Notes under the pieces: model-generated
Told to the model about the DNA's origin: nothing
Database searches by the model: none
Seen by the model: only the letters and a program-made list of their open reading frames with translations
DNA from: Thermoleophilaceae bacterium
GTDB taxonomy: Bacteria > Actinomycetota > Thermoleophilia > Solirubrobacterales > Thermoleophilaceae
Length of the DNA: 64,000 nt
Assembly (NCBI GenBank): GCA_025928265.1
Contig: JAICJV010000003.1
Coordinates: 1 to 64,000 of the forward strand
Direction: 5' to 3'
Position numbers and translations under genes: made by a program
Shown: piece by piece, positions 37,663 to 47,643 of the stretch
How positions within the stretch are numbered: position 1 is the first letter of the stretch
How the letters are laid out: every line of letters begins with the position of its first letter

Positions 37663-37702
37663 CGGGCGGCCTGTCGCGCACCCGCTCCTTGCTCCTTGTT
37701 CC

Positions 37703-38254
37703 TTACGCCTTCACCGTCGAGAGGTCGAGGAGGATCTTGACCTTCTTGCCGACGAGCACGCCGCCGGACTCAAGCGCCTGGTTCCAGTTCAGGCCGAAGT
37801 CGGAGCGCTCGATCTGGCCGACGACCTCGAGGCCGACGCGGGTGTTGCCCCACGGGTCCTGGTCGACGCCCTGCGTGACGCCCTCGAACACGACCTCGCG
37901 GGTCACGCCACGGATCGTGAGATCACCGGTGATGCGGTACGTGTCCTCGTCGATCTGCTCGATGGCGGTCGACTGGAACGAGAGCTTCGGGTAGTTCTCG
38001 GCGTCGAAGAAGTCCGCCGAGCGGAGGTGCTCGTCGCGCTGGTCGGAACGCGTGTTGAGGCTGGCGGCGTCGACGGTGCCGGCCGCGCTGACGGTGCCGT
38101 CCTCGGCTACCTCGAGCTTGCCCTCGAACTCACTGAAAAAGCCCTTCACGGTCGCGAGGCCCATGTGCTTGACCTGGAACTCGACGCTCGAGTGCGACGG
38201 ATCCACGGTCCAGGTGCCCTGTGCGATGGCGGGGGTGATGGTGTCGGTGCTCAT
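37703..38254 (-). CDS. YceI family protein
   Basis: GTWTVDPSHSSVEFQVKHMGLATVKGFFSEFEGKLEV... Confidence 0.95.
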   Translation of the reverse strand: MSTDTITPAIAQGTWTVDPSHSSVEFQVKHMGLATVKGFFSEFEGKLEVAEDGTVSAAGTVDAASLNTRSDQRDEHLRSADFFDAENYPKLSFQSTAIEQIDEDTYRITGDLTIRGVTREVVFEGVTQGVDQDPWGNTRVGLEVVGQIERSDFGLNWNQALESGGVLVGKKVKILLDLSTVKA

Positions 38255-38304
38255 TTGGTCTGACTCCCTTCCCAAAGAGATGTCTAAAGGTGATTGCACA
38301 AGCA

Positions 38305-38333
38305 ACCATAGCGCCGAATGGTTGCGGTGTCAA
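38305..38333 (-). promoter_or_regulatory. Sigma70-type promoter of yceI
   Basis: Minus strand TTGACA (38333-38328), 17-bp spacer, TATGGT (38310-38305). Confidence 0.75.
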
Positions 38334-38355
38334 CTAAAAAGCAGAAACGCAGAGA

Positions 38356-38413
38356 GGCAGCCCGCAGCCGCGCCCGAAGCGCCATCCCTGCGGGCTGCCT
38401 TCTGTGGGCTGCT
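38356..38413. repeat. Repeat family A, 12-bp inverted repeat downstream of ftsH
   Basis: GGCAGCCCGCAG (38356-38367) ... CTGCGGGCTGCC (38388-38399) TTCTGTGGGCTGC. Confidence 0.75.
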
Positions 38414-40448
38414 AACTGCGGTCGCGGCGGACCGTCTCGAGCGACTCTTCGGGCAATTCGCGCTGAGGTCTTGACACCCCCGCGACCACGTACGCCTCGT
38501 CCTGGTCGAGCGTCTCCTTCTCGAGTAGCGCCGCCACGAGGGCGTCGAGGCGGGAGCGGTTCTCGCTCAGCAGCGAGCGGACCTCGTTCTCGCAGCGCTC
38601 GACGATGCGACGGACCTCCTCGTCGACCACGCGCTGCGTCTGCTCCGACACCTCGGAGACGCCGGGGAGCAGCGGTCCCTGGCCGTCGCGGGGGATGACC
38701 GCCACCGGGCCCACCGCGTCGCTCATGCCCCAGCGCCCCACCATCTGGCGGGCGATCTGGGTGAGCTGCTGGATGTCCGACTCGGCGCCGGTCGTGATCT
38801 CGCCGTAGATCAGCTTCTCCGCCACGCGTCCGGCGAGCGCCACCTTGATGCGGCCGAGCAGGTAGTCCTGGTCGTAGCTGAAGCGATCCGCCTCCGGCGC
38901 AGAGAGGGTCACGCCGAGCGCGGGTCCGCGCGGGATGATCGACACCTTCCGCACGGGGTCGGCGCCGGGCGTGAGCATGCCCACGAGCGCGTGGCCGGAC
39001 TCGTGGTACGCCGTCCGCTCGCGGTCGCGCTCGGACATCATGATCTTGCGCTCCGACCCGAGCACGATCCGCTCGAGCGCATTCGTGAAGTCCGCCTGCC
39101 ACACCTTCTCGTGGCCGAGCCGCGCGGCTGTGAGCGCCGCCTCGTTCACGAGGTTCGCCAGGTCGGCGCCCACCATCCCGACGGTCGTGGACGCGATCGC
39201 ATCGAGGTCGACGCTGGGGTCGAGCGGCACCGACCGCGTGTGCACCTCGAGGATCTTCCGGCGCCCGACCGTGTCGGGCGACTGCACGTTCACGCGGCGG
39301 TCGAAGCGTCCCGGTCGCAGCAGCGCCGGATCGAGGATCTCGGGCCGGTTCGTCGCCGCCAGCACGATCACGCCCATCGCCGGGTCGAACCCGTCCATCT
39401 CGGTGAGGATCTGGTTGAGCGTCTGCTCGCGCTCGTCGTTGCCGCCGAGGCTTGCGGTGCCGCCGCGCTGGCGGCCGATCGCGTCGAGCTCGTCGATGAA
39501 GATGATCGCCGGCGCCGCCTCCTTCGCCTGGTTGAACAGGTCGCGGACGCGCGAGGCGCCCACGCCCACGATCATCTCGACGAACTCCGACGCGGACATC
39601 GAGAAGAACGGGACGCCCGCCTGGCCCGCGACGGCACGGGCGAGCAGCGTCTTGCCGGTGCCGGGTGCGCCCGAGAGCAGCACGCCACGCGGGATCTTGC
39701 CGCCGAGGCGGCGGTACTTGTCGGGGTTCTGGAGGAAGTCGACGATCTCGGTGAGCTCGGCTTTCGCCTCGTCGATGCCGGCCACGTCGTCGAACGTCAC
39801 GGTCTGCTGGGACGGCTCGATGCGCTTCGCCCGCGACCGTCCGAAGCTGCCGAGCATTCCCCCGCCACCACCGGCCGCGCTCGCGGCGCGCCGCGCGAAC
39901 CAGACGAAGATCGCGATCAGCAGCAAGGTGGGCCCGAAGCCGAGCAGCAGGTTGGCGATGAGGCTGCGGCCCTGCTCGGGCGACTTCGCGTTCACCGTGA
40001 CGTTGTGGTCCTGGAGCAGCTTCGACAGCTCGTCGGTGTTTGCGAACGTCGGGACTTCCGTGTCGAAGTACTTCGAGCTCTTGGAGTCCTTGCCGGTGGG
40101 CGGGTACTTGAACTCGTGCTTGAAGGTGCCCTGGATGGTCGCGCCCTTCGACGAGATCTCGTCGACGTTGTCGCGCTGCACCTGCTGGACGAAGGTGGGC
40201 GTGTAGGGGACGCGCACGCGCTCGTGCCCGCTCGGGATCAGCGACGAGATCCAGAAGTTGACCGCCAGGAGGACGAGGACGAGGATCAGCCAGCGGCGGC
40301 CGATGCCGCCGAACGGCGACTTCGGCCGCTCCGGTGGCGGCGCGCCGCGCCCATCGGGCGCAGGCTGGACGCGCCAGCCGCTCGGCTGCTGGCGCTCAGG
40401 TGTCGTCGGCGCCCTCGGCGGCCGCCTCTCGTCTTGGCCGTCTGCCAC
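38412..40448 (-). CDS. ftsH: ATP-dependent zinc metalloprotease FtsH
   Basis: SRH/AAA motifs ([23 protein letters not shown]), HEXXH in [15 protein letters not shown] start ~40448. Confidence 0.96.
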   Translation of the reverse strand: MADGQDERRPPRAPTTPERQQPSGWRVQPAPDGRGAPPPERPKSPFGGIGRRWLILVLVLLAVNFWISSLIPSGHERVRVPYTPTFVQQVQRDNVDEISSKGATIQGTFKHEFKYPPTGKDSKSSKYFDTEVPTFANTDELSKLLQDHNVTVNAKSPEQGRSLIANLLLGFGPTLLLIAIFVWFARRAASAAGGGGGMLGSFGRSRAKRIEPSQQTVTFDDVAGIDEAKAELTEIVDFLQNPDKYRRLGGKIPRGVLLSGAPGTGKTLLARAVAGQAGVPFFSMSASEFVEMIVGVGASRVRDLFNQAKEAAPAIIFIDELDAIGRQRGGTASLGGNDEREQTLNQILTEMDGFDPAMGVIVLAATNRPEILDPALLRPGRFDRRVNVQSPDTVGRRKILEVHTRSVPLDPSVDLDAIASTTVGMVGADLANLVNEAALTAARLGHEKVWQADFTNALERIVLGSERKIMMSERDRERTAYHESGHALVGMLTPGADPVRKVSIIPRGPALGVTLSAPEADRFSYDQDYLLGRIKVALAGRVAEKLIYGEITTGAESDIQQLTQIARQMVGRWGMSDAVGPVAVIPRDGQGPLLPGVSEVSEQTQRVVDEEVRRIVERCENEVRSLLSENRSRLDALVAALLEKETLDQDEAYVVAGVSRPQRELPEESLETVRRDRS

Positions 40449-40470
40449 GCCCCTCAGCCTAGCTTCGCTA

Positions 40471-41439
40471 CTAAGCGGGCTGTAAGTGCGCGCGCCGCGG
40501 CGAGTCGCTCGGCGACGTGGGATCGATGAAGACCTCGGCCACTTCGGGGACGGCTTCGCGCAGCTTCGCATCGAGCTCGTCCGCCAGCCTCTCGACGCCG
40601 TCGGAGTCGAGCCCGTCGCTCAGGTCGAGGCGCACGGCCACCAGAAGCGCGTGGGGAGCGAGTGCCATCGTCCGCAGCTCGTCCACGTGGTCCACGTGCT
40701 CGTGGCCCTCGAGCACCTCCAGCATCCGCTCGCGCTCCTCTGGCAGCGCCGCCTCACCAAGCAGCAGGCCCTTCACGTCGCGGCCGAGGGTCAGGGCCAC
40801 CAGCGCGAGCAGCACGCCGATCGCGATCGATGCCGATGCGTCGAACACGTGGGCGCCGGTCACATGGTCGAGCGTGACGCCGGCCGCCGCGAGCAGGACG
40901 CCTACGATCGCCGCGCTGTCCTCGAATACGACGGTCTTGGCGGTCGGATCGCGGCTCTCGCGGATGTAGCGCGCGAACGGAACCCCGCGCTCACGTGCCT
41001 CGGCGCGCGTCTGGCGGATCGCGCGCAGCAGCGAGATGCCCTCCGCGACGAACGCCAGCCCCAACACGATCAGCGGGATCGCGATGCCGCCGCCCTCCTT
41101 CGGCGGCGCCGTCAGGCGCTCGACGCCCTCGAAGATCGAGAACAGCGATCCCGCCACGAAGATGAACACCGCGGCGAGGAACGCCCAGAAGAAGCGCTCC
41201 TGGCCGTAGCCGAACGGATGCCGCTCGTCGGAGCCGCGCTCCGCGCGCGACAGCGAGATGCGCAGGAAGACCTGGTTGGTGGTGTCCGCCAGGGAGTGCG
41301 CGGCCTCGGCGAGCATCGCGGACGAGCCGCTCGCCGCGCCGCCCAGTGCCTTGGCTATCGCGATCGAGAGGTTCGCGGCGAAGGCGAACCAGACGGTTCG
41401 CTTGGTCTGCTCGGTCTGCTCCTGCGCCGCCTCGCCCAC
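40471..41439 (-). CDS. Cation diffusion facilitator family transporter
   Basis: [52 protein letters not shown]. Confidence 0.92.
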   Translation of the reverse strand: MGEAAQEQTEQTKRTVWFAFAANLSIAIAKALGGAASGSSAMLAEAAHSLADTTNQVFLRISLSRAERGSDERHPFGYGQERFFWAFLAAVFIFVAGSLFSIFEGVERLTAPPKEGGGIAIPLIVLGLAFVAEGISLLRAIRQTRAEARERGVPFARYIRESRDPTAKTVVFEDSAAIVGVLLAAAGVTLDHVTGAHVFDASASIAIGVLLALVALTLGRDVKGLLLGEAALPEERERMLEVLEGHEHVDHVDELRTMALAPHALLVAVRLDLSDGLDSDGVERLADELDAKLREAVPEVAEVFIDPTSPSDSPRRAHLQPA

Positions 41440-41469
41440 ACCAGACTGATGCCCGGGGGGACGCGGCGC

Positions 41470-43554
41470 CTAATCGACCTCGGCCGCAGCCATGGCTGCG
41501 ACGAACGCCTCGACCACGTCGGGGTCGAACTGCGAGCCCGCGCAGCGGCGCAGCTCGGCGATGCCCTCGGGGATGGTCTTCGGCGTGTTGTAGGGGCGCT
41601 GCGTGGTCATTGCGTCGAACGAGTCGCACACCGCGACGATCCGGGCGGCCAGCGGAATGTCCTCGCCTGCGAGCCCGTCGGGGTAGCCGCCGCCGTCCCA
41701 GCGCTCGTGGCTGGCGCGGACCATCCGCGCGACTCCGCCCATCGCGGGCGCGGCAGCCAGCATCCGCTCGCCGATGATCGTGTGCTGCTTCATGAACTCG
41801 TATTCCTCGTCGGTGAGACGGGCGGGCTTGTTCAGGATCTCGTCCGGAATCGCCATCTTTCCGATGTCGTGCAGCTCCGCGGCGCGCGCGGTCTCGTCCA
41901 GCGCCTCACCTGTCAGGCCCAGGCGCCGCCCGACTTCGACCGCCATGTGCGCCACTCCCGCGTGGTGTTCACGCAGGTCAGGCTCGCGCTCGAGCAGCAC
42001 CTGCATCAGCACGTCGTGCGTCTGCTTCGACACGGTGGTGGCAGCCCGTTGCGACTTCTTGCCGTACAGGCGCTGATCGGCGACCTGCATCGCGCCCGCC
42101 GCATCTGCGACCTCGGCGCCGAGCTGGACGAGGCCGTACGACGAGGTGACCTCGAATCCGTCGCCGCGCTCGGCCAGCGACTCGAGTGCGGCCGACACGA
42201 CCGCGCGGCTGCCCGCTTCGTGGCTCACGATGATTGCCGCGAACTCGTCGCCGCCGAGCCGGTAAGCCCGCCCGTGCGGACGCACGGCCGCCTCCAGGCT
42301 GCGCCCCACACGCGCAAGCAGCGCGTCGCCGGCCGGGTGCCCGAAGCTGTCGTTGTAGCGCTTGAAGCCGTCGAGGTCGAACAGCACGAGGGCGTGCGGC
42401 TCCACGGCCGAGGCGCTCACTGCGTAGTCGAGGTCCGTGATCAAGCGGCGCCTGTTGGCCATCCCGGTGAGCGCGTCCGTGAGCGACTCGCGTGTGGTCT
42501 GCGCCAGCATCCGCAGGTTCTCGCGGAACGTGAGCGCCGTCCGCAGCGTCGCCGCCACGAGCGTCGTTGCTGCGAGCGCCACGGCGATCGGGTCGCTGCC
42601 GGAGAGCGCCTCGTAGACCAGCGCAGCCACGCCCACCAGGGCGAACCCGCTCGGCACGACCAGCATCCGCCAGCCCGAGAGGTCGATCGACACCGTTCGC
42701 GGCGGCTGCCACGCGGCCGAGGCCACGAGCAGCGTGGCGGCCGGCCAGAGCGTGTCCAGCATCGTGCCCTCGACGTAGGTGCCGTGTGCCGCCTGGTACG
42801 CGTAGAGGCAGTCCGCGGTGGCCAGCGCCGCGAGGCCGACCCCTATCAGAGTCCAGGCGCGGCCGGGCCGCCACCCGGTGAGGGCGAACACGCCGATCAC
42901 CAGTGCGAGCGTGACGAGGTCGCCGAGTGGATACGCGAGGTCCGTGGCGACCGCGAGGGGCGAGCCCTGCTCGAGGCTCAGGATGGTCTGGAAGACGAAC
43001 AGCTCACCGACCGTTGCGACGGCGAGCGCGGCGATCAGGCCGTCGAGCCAGAGGCTGGCCCGCGCCTCGTTCATCCGCCCGCGCACAAGAACGAGCAACG
43101 CCGCATAGACCGCCGGATAGAAGGTCAGGTAGAGCAGATCGACGACCGACGGATAGGGCGGGTTCGCGAGGTTGTTGAGCCAGACCGTGGCGAGCACTTC
43201 GGCGGCCGCCCAGAACGCAAGGCCCACCCCCAGGAGCAGCCAGGCCGCACGCTCCTGCTTGACGAGCGCGGCGCGGGCGAGGCAGCCCACTGCGGAGATG
43301 ATGATCAGCGCGTTGTAGACCCAGTCGTTGAAGAAGCCGTCGAGCTTGCCGCCGCCGAGCCCGGGCCCGGTGACCAGCGCGAATGCGATCAGGAACCCGA
43401 ACGCCACCACCTGGACCGCGCGGACGACGTGCCGGTAGCGGACGATCGGCGACGGCGTCGGTGGTGTGCGCTGCACCGGTGGATAAGGGGCCTCCGGCAG
43501 ATCCCACCAGCCGCCGGGAACCTCGAGTGCAGTGGCTGTCGTCGCTTCCGCCAC
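41470..43554 (-). CDS. Membrane diguanylate cyclase (GGDEF) + HD-GYP phosphodiesterase protein
   Basis: RLGGDEFAAII; HDIGKMAIPDEILNKP...HERWDGGGYPDGLAGEDIPLAARIVAVCDSFDAMT; multi-TM N-term; GTG start ~43554. Confidence 0.93.
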   Translation of the reverse strand: MAEATTATALEVPGGWWDLPEAPYPPVQRTPPTPSPIVRYRHVVRAVQVVAFGFLIAFALVTGPGLGGGKLDGFFNDWVYNALIIISAVGCLARAALVKQERAAWLLLGVGLAFWAAAEVLATVWLNNLANPPYPSVVDLLYLTFYPAVYAALLVLVRGRMNEARASLWLDGLIAALAVATVGELFVFQTILSLEQGSPLAVATDLAYPLGDLVTLALVIGVFALTGWRPGRAWTLIGVGLAALATADCLYAYQAAHGTYVEGTMLDTLWPAATLLVASAAWQPPRTVSIDLSGWRMLVVPSGFALVGVAALVYEALSGSDPIAVALAATTLVAATLRTALTFRENLRMLAQTTRESLTDALTGMANRRRLITDLDYAVSASAVEPHALVLFDLDGFKRYNDSFGHPAGDALLARVGRSLEAAVRPHGRAYRLGGDEFAAIIVSHEAGSRAVVSAALESLAERGDGFEVTSSYGLVQLGAEVADAAGAMQVADQRLYGKKSQRAATTVSKQTHDVLMQVLLEREPDLREHHAGVAHMAVEVGRRLGLTGEALDETARAAELHDIGKMAIPDEILNKPARLTDEEYEFMKQHTIIGERMLAAAPAMGGVARMVRASHERWDGGGYPDGLAGEDIPLAARIVAVCDSFDAMTTQRPYNTPKTIPEGIAELRRCAGSQFDPDVVEAFVAAMAAAEVD

Positions 43555-43556
43555 GC

Positions 43557-44690
43557 TCAGTGCCTCCGGCGTCGCGACTTCCGGGACTTCCGCGACTTCA
43601 TCCCGCCCGACCTGCGTTCGGCGCGGACGACGATCGTCTTCGTGGTCTCCTGCGTGCCGGCCTCCGAGCGCATCGAGATCGTCACGGCGATCCGCACCTT
43701 GCGGTGACCGCGCAGCGCCCGCCGGACGGCGTGGCCGCCACGGCGCGACAGGGCGACCGGCACGACGACTTCCTTGCCCGCGGCGAGGCGGAAGTGGCGA
43801 CGGCGGCTGACGAGGCGTCGCTTCACACGCCGCGCCGCGCTGACCTTGCCCGCCTTCTCCGCGTTCGCGAGCGCGAGCGCGATCGAGCCGACACAGCCAC
43901 CCGCCGCGTCGGCCGGACAACCGACCCGGACCGGGACCCGGTTGTTCGCGCGGAGCGTGACCGGCGTCGTCGAGATCACAGGCAGCGGCGGGGCGAATGT
44001 CGGCAGGGCAGTGCCGAGATCCGGAGTCACGGGTGTGCTCGTGGGTGTCGTGCCACTCGTGGAGGGCGCGCTCGACCCGCCGGCGCGGTTGACGCTCTCG
44101 CAGTCACCCGCTGCGTTGTCGTCGCTGTCCTCGGTGACGGTGTCGGCTCCGGCACCGCAGCTGATGTCCTCCGCCACACCGTTCCGCGCGTCGATGACGT
44201 CGGTTCCCGAGCCGCCCTTGTAGGTGGCGCGGCCGGTGCCCGCGGTCATCGTGGTCGTGCCCGAGCCCCCGATGAGCGTATCCGCGCCGCCGCCCGCGAT
44301 GAGGGTGTTGTTGCCGGCGCCCGCATACATCGTTACCGGCGTGACCGTCAGCTTGCTCTGCGCGAAGCTGCCGCCGTTGCCGAGGCGCGCTGTGATCGAG
44401 GTGAACGCACCGTAGTCGCAGTACGCGATCTGAGGTGTGTAGGAGTGGCAGCCGTTCGCGCCGTACGACGGTACGTAGATGCTGCTGACGCCGGTGTCCT
44501 GGATCACGTACACGCCGTACTGCATCTCGAACGAGAACGTGGCGTGGTTGGCCTCTGTCGAGCCGCCGTTGTAGGACAGGACGCCATTCGAGACGTAGAT
44601 GCTGGACGCCGAGGCCGACCCGACGCCTTGCAGCCCGATGGCGGCCACGAGGGCGACCAGGCCGATGGCGGTCCTCCGCAGGGCGGCCAC
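43557..44690 (-). CDS. Exported RTX/hemolysin-type repeat protein (paralog B)
   Basis: Signal peptide; GAGNNTLIAGGGADTLIGGSG, VIDARNGVAEDISCGAGADTVTEDSDDNAAGDCE. Confidence 0.75.
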   Translation of the reverse strand: MAALRRTAIGLVALVAAIGLQGVGSASASSIYVSNGVLSYNGGSTEANHATFSFEMQYGVYVIQDTGVSSIYVPSYGANGCHSYTPQIAYCDYGAFTSITARLGNGGSFAQSKLTVTPVTMYAGAGNNTLIAGGGADTLIGGSGTTTMTAGTGRATYKGGSGTDVIDARNGVAEDISCGAGADTVTEDSDDNAAGDCESVNRAGGSSAPSTSGTTPTSTPVTPDLGTALPTFAPPLPVISTTPVTLRANNRVPVRVGCPADAAGGCVGSIALALANAEKAGKVSAARRVKRRLVSRRRHFRLAAGKEVVVPVALSRRGGHAVRRALRGHRKVRIAVTISMRSEAGTQETTKTIVVRAERRSGGMKSRKSRKSRRRRH

Positions 44691-45751
44691 TAGCGCCGGC
44701 CCCGCTTGCTCGTACGGGTGAGCGTGACGCTGCGCGTCTGGACGTCGACCAGCTTGCCGGCGGCGTCGCGCTCGCTGATCCGCATGATCACGCGCGAGCG
44801 GCGCTTGCGGCTGAGGTAGCGATAGTGCCCGCGGAAGAGGACCGGTACGGCCAGCGTCTTCGACTCGCCCGCAGCCAGGCGGTAGCACCGCCGCCCTATC
44901 AGCCTGCGTCGCTTGCGCTGGCGTGTGACGTACTGGCCGCGCGCGGCCACCACCTTGCCCTTCTGGGCACGCGAGCCGGTAGCGCGCGGCAGCTCCAGCG
45001 TCACCTCACCGCGGCAGCCATCTAAGGCACCCGCCGCACAGTTGAGCGCCACGTGCGCGCGGTTGTTCGCGATCGGCACCTTCGTGAGCGCAACGCTCAG
45101 CCCGACCGGAGTCTCGAACACCGTCCCGGACGAGGCGTCGGCGGCGCCGGATCCATCCCCGCCGGCCGACGTGTCGCCCGAACCCGCTCCGTTCGCGGAA
45201 CCCGTGGACTGCCCGCGCGTGACCTGTTCGCAGTCCGCCGCGACGCTGTCGTCCTCGTCGGCGCTGACGCTGTCAGCGCCATCCCCGCAGGTGATCTGGT
45301 CGACGCTGCCGTTGCGCGCGTCGATCGCGTCCGCGCCGCTCCCGGTCGTGATTGTCTTCGCGCCCGGGCCGGGGTAGACGGTCACCGCGATCGAGGAGTT
45401 GCTCGCGTCAAGCGTGTCGGTGCCGTCGCCCAGGTAGATGGTCGCGCTGTCCACGGACGCGACTGGGCAGCGGAACTTCCATGGCTCGCCGACGGAGCAC
45501 AGCGTGCCGCCGATCTCGGTGAGGGCGACCGAGGACAGCGCCGTGTCCTGGATGCGGTATGTGCCGGCAAGGCGGTAGAAGGAGAGATCGTTCGCCTCGC
45601 CCTGGCCGGCCCGGTACGTGGCCACGTGGGCGTTGTGGTCGACGGTGAGGGTGCCCGCCGCCGCGCTGGCGGGGACGGTCATCGCGCCCGCGACGCCGAG
45701 CGCCGCGGCCAATATGCCGAGGCGTGCGCGCCAGTCCGAGGAAAGATGCAT
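44690..45751 (-). CDS. Exported RTX/hemolysin-type repeat protein (paralog A)
   Basis: Signal peptide; AIDARNGSVDQITCGDGADSVSADEDDSVAADCEQV shared with paralog B. Confidence 0.78.
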   Translation of the reverse strand: MHLSSDWRARLGILAAALGVAGAMTVPASAAAGTLTVDHNAHVATYRAGQGEANDLSFYRLAGTYRIQDTALSSVALTEIGGTLCSVGEPWKFRCPVASVDSATIYLGDGTDTLDASNSSIAVTVYPGPGAKTITTGSGADAIDARNGSVDQITCGDGADSVSADEDDSVAADCEQVTRGQSTGSANGAGSGDTSAGGDGSGAADASSGTVFETPVGLSVALTKVPIANNRAHVALNCAAGALDGCRGEVTLELPRATGSRAQKGKVVAARGQYVTRQRKRRRLIGRRCYRLAAGESKTLAVPVLFRGHYRYLSRKRRSRVIMRISERDAAGKLVDVQTRSVTLTRTSKRGRR

Positions 45752-45779
45752 GGACTACTCCCGAATTGCCAGATCTGTT

Positions 45780-45857
45780 CTCAGGCTGGCGGCCGAGCCG
45801 TCTCGTGCACGAGACCTCTTGCTTTGCGTCCCCGCCTCGCGACGGGTTTGCCCTGAG
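45780..45857 (-). promoter_or_regulatory. Cyclic di-GMP-I (GEMM-I) riboswitch aptamer
   Basis: Minus strand CUCAGGGCAAACCCGUCGCGAGGCGGGGACGCAAAGC...CCUGAG: conserved GGGCAAACC and GGGACGCAAAGC elements, P2 capped by GCGA (GNRA) loop, P1 CUCAGG/CCUGAG; 28 nt upstream of ATG 45751. Confidence 0.92.
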
Positions 45858-45935
45858 CAGCCCTGCTCAGTTCGGTGAATCGTCCGCCGGCGCGCTCACC
45901 TGAGTGATGCCCGCCGCCTCTGGACGGGTGGCCGA

Positions 45936-46865
45936 TCAGCCGTCGTGGGTGATCGTCTCGACCAGCTCGTCCTGGACGCGCGGTGCGTCCGGGTTCGCCA
46001 CCTGGCATGTGCCGGCCGCCTCGTGGCCACCGCCGCCGTAGCGCAGCATGAGGCTGCCGACGTTGGTCTTCGACGTGCGGTTCACGATCGACTTGCCCGT
46101 GGCGAACACCGTGTTCTGCTGCTTGAGGCCCCAGAGCACGTGCATCGAGATGTTCGTGTCCGGATACATCGCGTAGATCATGAAGCGGTTGGTCGGGTGG
46201 ATGACCGGCTCGTCGCGCAGGTCGAGCACGACGAGGTTGTCGTGCACGTGGGAGCAGGCCTGCAGCTGGCGGAGCGCCGCCTGCTGGTGGCCGCGGTAGA
46301 GGTCCACCCGCTCCTTCACGTCCGGAGTCTCGAGGATGTCGTCGATCGACTTGACGAGGCACTCGTCGATCAGCTGCATCATCAGCTGGTAGTTCGAGAT
46401 GCGGAACTCGCGGAAGCGGCCGAGTCCGGTGCGCGGGTCCATCAGGTAGTTGAGCAGCACCCAGCCCTGCGGGTCGAGGATCTCGTCCTTCTCGAACTTC
46501 GCAGCGTCGGCCTTGTCGACCGCCGTCATCATCTCGTCGGACACGCGCGGGAAGCGCTCGGCGCCACCGAAGTAGTCGTAGACCACACGGGCGGCGGAGT
46601 CGGCGTTCGGCACGATGACGTGGTTGGGCTTGCCGTTCGAGACGCGCTCGGCCTCGCTGGCGTGGTGGTCGAACGAGAGGTACGCGCTCGAGACGTATGG
46701 GAGGTTGGTCGTGATGTCGCGCTCGGTGATCTCGACCTTGCCGTCCTGCATGTCCTTCGGGTGGACGAACTTGATGTCGTCCAGCATGTCGAGCTCCTTC
46801 AGGAGCGCCGCGCACACAAGACCGTCGAAGTCGCTGCGCGTTACAAGCCTGTAGCGGTCCGGCAT
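45936..46865 (-). CDS. DHH superfamily phosphoesterase
   Basis: RYRLVTRSDFDGLVCAALLKEL, AYLSFDHHASE, MLRYGGGGHEAAGTCQV. Confidence 0.88.
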   Translation of the reverse strand: MPDRYRLVTRSDFDGLVCAALLKELDMLDDIKFVHPKDMQDGKVEITERDITTNLPYVSSAYLSFDHHASEAERVSNGKPNHVIVPNADSAARVVYDYFGGAERFPRVSDEMMTAVDKADAAKFEKDEILDPQGWVLLNYLMDPRTGLGRFREFRISNYQLMMQLIDECLVKSIDDILETPDVKERVDLYRGHQQAALRQLQACSHVHDNLVVLDLRDEPVIHPTNRFMIYAMYPDTNISMHVLWGLKQQNTVFATGKSIVNRTSKTNVGSLMLRYGGGGHEAAGTCQVANPDAPRVQDELVETITHDG

Positions 46866-46932
46866 CGTTACCTCACGTCGACAAAAGGGGTCCGCCGTCC
46901 CTATCGGAGCGCGTCCGGTATCACTTGAGCAC

Positions 46933-47643
46933 GTGGGCGCGGAGAAGCTCGACACAGCCGACTCGTTCGACCGGATCTTCGGGATCTACCAGCGCCAGTT
47001 CGTGATCCTGATCGGCGCCGCGCTCGCGATCTTCGTGCCGATCGGCGTGCTCAGCGGGATCGTCGCGACCGGCGGCAGCCTGGCGCTCGTGCTGGTGGTG
47101 AGCGTGCTGTCGGCGATCGGGCAGGCGGTCTACACGGGCGCGGTGGTGCAGGCGGTCGAGGACATCCGCGACGGCCGCCGCGACTACTCGGTGGCAGATC
47201 TGCTGCGGGGCGCGCTGCCGTTCACCTTCCCGCTGATCGTCACAGGGATCTTCTACGGCATCTGCGTGTTCGTCGGGCTGCTGTTGATCATCGTGCCCGG
47301 CCTGATCTTCCTCACCTGGTTCTCGCTGTTCGCGCCTGCGATCGTGATCGAGCGGCGCGGGATCTTCGACTCGTTCAACCGCAGCCGCGAGCTGGTGCGC
47401 GGCAACGGCTGGCGCGTGTTCGGGGTGCTCGTGGTCGCCTTCCTGATCCAGGCGGTTATCCAGAACATCCTCAACCGGATCGGGATCAACGCGGACTCGC
47501 TGGCGCTGCGGACCGTGCTCGCCATCGTGGGCGGCGTGATCACCGCACCGATCATGGCGCTGGCGGTGTCGGTCGTGTACTTCCAGCTGCGGGAGATCAA
47601 GGAGCGCCTCGTGCCCGCTGCCGCCCCACCCGCAGCGCGATGA
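46933..47643 (+). CDS. Multi-TM membrane protein (glycerophosphoryl diester phosphodiesterase membrane-domain-like)
   Basis: TM-rich; GLIFLTWFSLFAPAIVIERRGIFDSFNRSRELVRGNGWRVFGVLVV. Confidence 0.65.
   Translation: MGAEKLDTADSFDRIFGIYQRQFVILIGAALAIFVPIGVLSGIVATGGSLALVLVVSVLSAIGQAVYTGAVVQAVEDIRDGRRDYSVADLLRGALPFTFPLIVTGIFYGICVFVGLLLIIVPGLIFLTWFSLFAPAIVIERRGIFDSFNRSRELVRGNGWRVFGVLVVAFLIQAVIQNILNRIGINADSLALRTVLAIVGGVITAPIMALAVSVVYFQLREIKERLVPAAAPPAAR

Noticed and set aside
40486-43707. 1073-aa plus-strand ORF
   Set aside because: Antisense to CDF and GGDEF/HD-GYP genes, whose domains are unambiguous; composition (R/H/A/E-rich) indicates a shadow ORF.
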